The notes beneath the pieces were generated by a model. It had not been told where the DNA came from. It did not search any database and was given only the letters and a program-made list of their open reading frames with translations. The translations under genes and the position numbers were made by a program. Shown here piece after piece: positions 8,601-10,041 of a DNA stretch of 10,041 bases. Origin of the DNA: Phoronis ovalis (taxonomy: Eukaryota > Phoronida > Phoronidae); NCBI GenBank assembly GCA_028565635.1, contig JAOXYB010068789.1:1-10041 (forward strand). Reading direction: 5' to 3'. How positions within the stretch are numbered: the first letter of the stretch is position 1; each line of letters starts with the position of its first letter.

Positions 8601-9508
8601 TGTAATAAAAATTAAGCATGTGTCCCTTACATTTAGATGCTTTGAAATTTTGAATTTTGTATATAAAGTTTGATACATTTCTACGTTTCGGTAAAAATCC
8701 AATAAAAACCAAAAGTAAAAATGGAGCAAAATATTATAATGACTCTATTGCAAATAGTTGTGTTGTTTGTAAAAGTCCAAAAAGAAAAAATAAGATTAAA
8801 ATAAACAGAGCTTTTAAACACAGTTTGCCTTGCTTATATTTAGTGTTGCAGGACTTTTCAGTAATTCTGAATCTTGCAATTTTTTTTAATACAATGTTGA
8901 GTAAAGCAGATCAGGTGCTTTAAACACCACATAACATTTAGAAAGCTTAAACTTGACCAAACAGTGTGGGTTGGCAAATGCTTTTAATGCTTTTGGATGT
9001 TGTGACTTCAATATGGTGTCAGTTGCTAGCTTCCTTGATACAGCGGAATGTCTTGAGTTCTTCTTCTATCTGGCTGTTTAATGTTGTGTTTTCCTCTGCA
9101 CACTGTACCCTGAAATGCCGGTGAGAAAAAGTGGCGTTAATTGCCGTTGTTTTAAGTGGCTGAAATTTAAGTATATTTTTGTGTCATGTTGTTCTAGGCT
9201 TGTCAGTGTAGAAGTGAAAAATATCAGAAGGATTTTATTTTCCATGACATGTCTGATTGCAACAGGGCTAACACCAAGAAAGACCCTGAAGATTTAACAT
9301 TATAAATTTTAAAATCATGGAAGAAAGAAAGAGTTAAGATAAATGTTCACTTCTCTACATGTACAGTAGGTTTTTTTTATATCAGTGTTGGGTAGATACC
9401 ATTTGTTTTAATTTTTTTAGCTTTGAAATAGATGAAGAATTACAAGAGGCCTGTGGTGTTGTAGAACAGTATGATGAAGATCCAAATTGTGTACCTTCTG
9501 ATAAACTG
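2227..9508 (+). CDS. KANK: KANK-family protein, 3'-partial, four coding exons (join 2227-5620, 5825-6569, 8325-8507, 9421-9508)
   Basis: The gene encodes a KN-motif and ankyrin-repeat scaffold, seen here for 1470 residues up to the window's last visible donor. Visible order: KN motif (residues 18-34), basic stretch (about 41-54), coiled coil (about 200-252), VG-motif region (255-602), six tandem 47-residue repeats (739-1017), an EIQKIIGEQ helix (1257-1265), an IKSIMK motif (1352-1357), a Ser/acidic linker (from 1381), and the beginning of the pre-ankyrin helical cap (1437-1470). Splice phases match at all three internal junctions (1, 2 and 2), giving one uninterrupted frame. In relatives the KN motif binds talin, the coiled coil binds liprin-beta1 and the ankyrin domain binds KIF21A, placing the protein at the cell cortex around integrin adhesions. 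The ankyrin exons must lie beyond 10041. Vertebrate KANK1 is about 1350 residues in full, so this protein is longer, mainly through the tandem repeats. The ATG at 2227 has purine -3 and G +4, but an upstream coding exon cannot be excluded. Family assignment is firm; which vertebrate paralogue is closest is not decided. Confidence 0.93.
2278..2388 (+). other. KN motif (talin-binding) and following basic stretch
   Basis: Residues 18-34 read [17 protein letters not shown], followed by a basic stretch [13 protein letters not shown] (42-54). The pattern P-Y-G-[YF]-x-[LV]-D-[LV]-D-F-[LI]-[KR]-Y is the family signature. In human KANK proteins this segment binds the talin rod R7 helical bundle and targets the protein to the belt around focal adhesions. 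Here the two usual leucines are valines and a cysteine (residue 31) follows the tyrosine, conservative changes that should keep a helix. A CACC cysteine cluster (residues 14-17) lies directly before it. Confidence 0.92.
2824..2982 (+). other. KANK coiled coil (predicted liprin-beta binding)
   Basis: Residues about 200-252 contain [20 protein letters not shown] and then [18 protein letters not shown], with hydrophobic residues at heptad spacing and a break at the proline. This is the most conserved stretch of the KANK N-terminal half after the KN motif. In mammals it binds liprin-beta1, which connects KANK to the cortical microtubule-stabilising complex. The match is by recognition of the family pattern; binding in this species is inferred. 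Confidence 0.88.
2989..4032 (+). other. Array of degenerate VG motifs (R-x-V-G-V-G type)
   Basis: Residues 255-602 hold many short related motifs: TRTVGVG (255-261), TRSIGVG (316-322), TRNVGI (354-359), MRDVGV (365-370), VRSVGI (462-467) and MCEIGVG (485-491). Weaker forms follow, such as [25 protein letters not shown] and RNAGVNT. Spacing is irregular, so these are dispersed motifs and not a tandem repeat. Vertebrate KANK1, as I remember it, carries similar TRSIGVG and SVGVGD motifs between the coiled coil and ankyrin domain, so the array appears to be a shared family feature. Function unknown; the region looks mostly disordered or short beta strands. Confidence 0.7.
4333..4440 (+). repeat. 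Degenerate half-copy preceding the tandem repeats
   Basis: Residues 703-738 ([19 protein letters not shown], then SSPTQ...TECITR) match the second half of the 47-residue unit downstream: the G-x-x-W-S-S, TVVTK, HQ-x-SPTQ and ITR positions all align. It looks like the diverged founder or edge copy of the array. The alignment is visible at protein level; DNA identity to the units is much lower than among the units. Confidence 0.6.
4441..5277 (+). repeat. Six in-frame tandem repeats of 141 bp (47 residues)
   Basis: Units start at 4441, 4582, 4723, 4864, 5005 and 5146, exactly 141 bp apart; the last is shortened to 132 bp. The consensus unit is [19 protein letters not shown], then [15 protein letters not shown], then [13 protein letters not shown]. 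Units 1 and 2 differ at about 10 of 141 bases, as do units 3 and 4. Neighbours share private variants: HQVSPTQ or HQISPTQ in 1-2, HDSPSQ in 3-4, SYQVSPTQ in 5-6. That pattern fits growth by local unequal crossing-over. Each unit offers a conserved Trp, a Ser run, a basic TKQG and RSER segment, and an SPTQ or SPSQ possible phosphosite. I know of no such array in vertebrate KANK proteins. Copy number may vary between individuals. Confidence 0.92.
5278..5400 (+). repeat. Decayed repeat remnants after the array
   Basis: After the sixth unit the protein continues with [16 protein letters not shown] and then [15 protein letters not shown]. These echo the SSGGxGxM, QGTHQ, IRSS and GDSW parts of the 47-residue unit in scrambled, shortened form, and look like eroded copies at the 3' edge of the array. 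Confidence 0.55.
5621..5824 (+). other. Intron between exons A and B
   Basis: This 204-base phase-1 intron has donor CAG|GTTAGT and acceptor TTTCTTTACAG|GG after a T-rich tract. Joining 5620 to 5825 rebuilds a glycine codon and continues as [15 protein letters not shown] in frame. Nothing else is seen inside. Confidence 0.88.
5825..6569 (+). CDS. KANK: KANK coding exon B: helical segment and IKSIMK motif
   Basis: Residues 1132-1380, in frame with exon A through the phase-1 junction and leaving a phase-2 donor GGAGG|GTAAGA. The segment is Ser/Thr/Gly-rich with three more ordered-looking parts. These are [20 protein letters not shown] (a likely amphipathic helix), [15 protein letters not shown] (1254-1268), and [11 protein letters not shown] (1351-1361) followed by [10 protein letters not shown]. 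From memory, vertebrate KANK1 has comparable IQKLLAEQQ and LKSIMKK segments just before its acidic linker, in the same order, which supports the exon assignment. No catalytic motif. An ATG at 5854 is internal, not a start. Read-through of the donor would stop at once at TAA 6571-6573. Confidence 0.88.
7228..7249. repeat. Two tandem copies of an 11-bp unit
   Basis: GTTACTTTTAT occurs twice head to tail at 7228-7238 and 7239-7249. It is a small intronic duplication, probably from replication slippage. Confidence 0.6.
7360..7977. mobile_element. Foldback (MITE-like) nonautonomous element
   Basis: The core arms 7442-7559 and 7804-7921 are 118 bp each and reverse complements with only two mismatches (at the GTAGAGGC/GTAGAAGC and TCCCGTGA/TCCCATGA positions). 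They enclose a 244-bp loop without a coding frame. Outside the core the symmetry continues weakly. CAGAGTTCTCTACAAAAGGTT at 7360-7380 pairs with 7957-7977 (19 of 21), and CCAGGGCA near 7392-7399 pairs with 7937-7944, the left outer arm being longer by about 26 bases. The loop holds the motif GGTGGCCAT twice (7605-7613 and 7762-7770). No transposase is encoded and no clear target-site duplication was found, so the true ends and superfamily are unknown. Transcribed in the intron, it would form a long RNA hairpin. Confidence 0.75.
8325..8507 (+). CDS. KANK: KANK coding exon C: Ser/acidic linker
   Basis: Residues 1380-1441. The phase-2 junction rebuilds a glycine codon, and the frame runs [20 protein letters not shown] and on through a Ser/Asp/Glu-rich stretch (possible casein kinase 2 sites), then [19 protein letters not shown] and FDQNIRE. 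Vertebrate KANK1 has a similar Ser/acidic run between its SIMKK motif and the ankyrin cap, so position and composition agree. The acceptor is TTTTTTGTACAG|T and the donor is AAT|GTATGT, again phase 2. A second open frame overlapping here (8324-8605) is a shadow. Confidence 0.85.
8508..9420 (+). other. Intron between exons C and D
   Basis: This 913-base phase-2 intron has donor GTATGT and a long T-rich acceptor tract ending ATTTTTTTAG at 9420. It is AT-rich. The open frames at 8657-8923 and 9115-9297 show no protein-like features and are not called. No repeat or RNA gene was recognised inside. Confidence 0.83.
9421..9508 (+). CDS. KANK: KANK coding exon D: start of the helical cap before the ankyrin repeats
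   Basis: Residues 1441-1470. Joining AT at 8506-8507 to C at 9421 gives an isoleucine codon and the sequence [20 protein letters not shown], then [12 protein letters not shown]. This matches the pattern of the human KANK1 segment (YELSEKMLSACNLLKNTI, then NDPKALTSKD) that forms the N-terminal helical cap of the ankyrin domain. The match was made from memory by position and hydrophobic pattern. Donor CTG|GTGAGT is strong and phase 0. The ankyrin repeats must be in later exons outside the window. Confidence 0.83.
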
Positions 9509-9855
9509 GTGAGTATTTCGTTCTTAATTGCTGGGTACTCCTGTTAATTTGACATACAATGCTCTATGTTTCAGGAGGTAATAGGTCAATCGCAACATGA
9601 CCTATATGTCTGCCATTATGTGCGTTTATTTGGGAACTTCATGCAATATTATCTTTTTTCATACTTGTTTCTTGACTTCTTTACCTTTTTTGACCCATGT
9701 TTTCAAATATTCTTGTGATCTTAAGAATAAGCAGTTCTATTCTTGACAATTTGTACTACTGTATACAACCCAATGCAAGAATATTGTGTGAAAAGCTTCA
9801 TAAAGTTTGTGATTTATGAATTTTAATGTGTGTAGGTAATTCATATTATGTAATT
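9509..9855 (+). other. 5' part of the intron after exon D
   Basis: Intron sequence after the GTGAGT donor; AT-rich and without a coding frame of note. An 8-bp inverted repeat, ATAGGTCA (9581-9588) and TGACCTAT (9598-9605), is present with a 9-base spacer. The next acceptor is not visible before the window ends. Confidence 0.7.
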
Positions 9856-10041
9856 GTACCCCCAGCAGTAGGCTAGAGGTACTTTGGATTTACCCTGTAA
9901 CCGCAGCGTCCGCCACGTCAAATTCACTGTTATCGAGATATCTCAAGAAGGCAATGTGATATCGATTTGAAACTTAAATAGTATATTACTCGCATTGTGA
10001 CAATGAAGCCTATTGATTTTGGGGTCATTCAGAACCAAAAT
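9856..10041. repeat. Probable start of a dispersed repeat, truncated by the window edge
   Basis: Composition changes at about 9856: a run GTACCCCC, then CGCAGCGTCCGCCACGTC, the palindrome GAGATATCTC (9935-9944), and the phrases GATATCGATTTGAAACTT, ATTGTGACAATGAAGCCTAT and GATTTTGGGGTCATT. Phrases of this style recur in repetitive DNA of bivalve genomes as I remember them, which also drives the organism guess. No ends or target-site duplication are visible. The call rests on recognition and composition, not on a search. Confidence 0.45.

Noticed and set aside
8657-9297. Small + strand open frames at 8657-8923 and 9115-9297
   Set aside because: Intronic, AT-driven composition, no recognisable protein features.
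9581-9605. ATAGGTCA and TGACCTAT as a possible nuclear-receptor response element
   Set aside because: The half-sites are inverted with a 9-base spacer, unlike the usual inverted-repeat spacings, and an 8-bp inverted repeat is not rare in 10 kb.

Overview
This is a eukaryotic, AT-rich, intron-containing window carrying one recognisable protein-coding gene on the + strand. It is a KANK-family gene (KN motif and ankyrin repeat domain protein; C. elegans VAB-19 is a relative). The family was recognised from the KN motif ([13 protein letters not shown]), the coiled coil directly after it (with an EEQV..IPVLQ.RISVL.EEKR core), scattered R-x-[VI]-G-[VI]-G motifs, an IKSIMK motif, and the start of the helical cap that precedes the ankyrin repeats. 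The organism is an invertebrate, most likely a lophotrochozoan and perhaps a bivalve mollusc. That placement is inferred from the divergence of the protein and from the style of a repeat at the right edge, and it is only moderately certain.

Layout. Positions 1-240 are relatively CpG-rich and may be the edge of a promoter or noncoding first exon. Positions 241-2200 are AT-rich and CpG-poor with no supported gene, probably 5' intron or upstream sequence. They contain a striking 22-bp perfect palindrome flanked by 7-bp direct repeats. Coding exon A (2227 or slightly upstream to 5620) is one giant exon with the KN motif, coiled coil, VG-motif region and six tandem 47-residue Ser/Gly/Trp repeats. 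A 204-bp intron leads to exon B (5825-6569). A 1755-bp intron follows; it holds a foldback, MITE-like element with near-identical 118-bp inverted arms. Exon C (8325-8507) encodes a Ser/acidic linker, and exon D (9421-9508) encodes the start of the pre-ankyrin helical cap. The gene runs off the right edge, so the ankyrin repeats are not in the window. The right end (about 9856-10041) looks like the start of a dispersed repeat.

The four exons join with matching phases (1, 2, 2, then a phase-0 donor) into one open frame of 1470 codons from the ATG at 2227. Residue numbers below use that start. The expected role, from vertebrate and nematode relatives, is a cortical scaffold. The KN motif binds talin at integrin adhesions, the coiled coil binds liprin-beta, and the missing ankyrin domain binds the kinesin KIF21A, linking adhesions to cortical microtubule capture. 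The most unusual parts are the lineage-specific tandem repeats, the VG-motif array, the foldback element and the palindrome.
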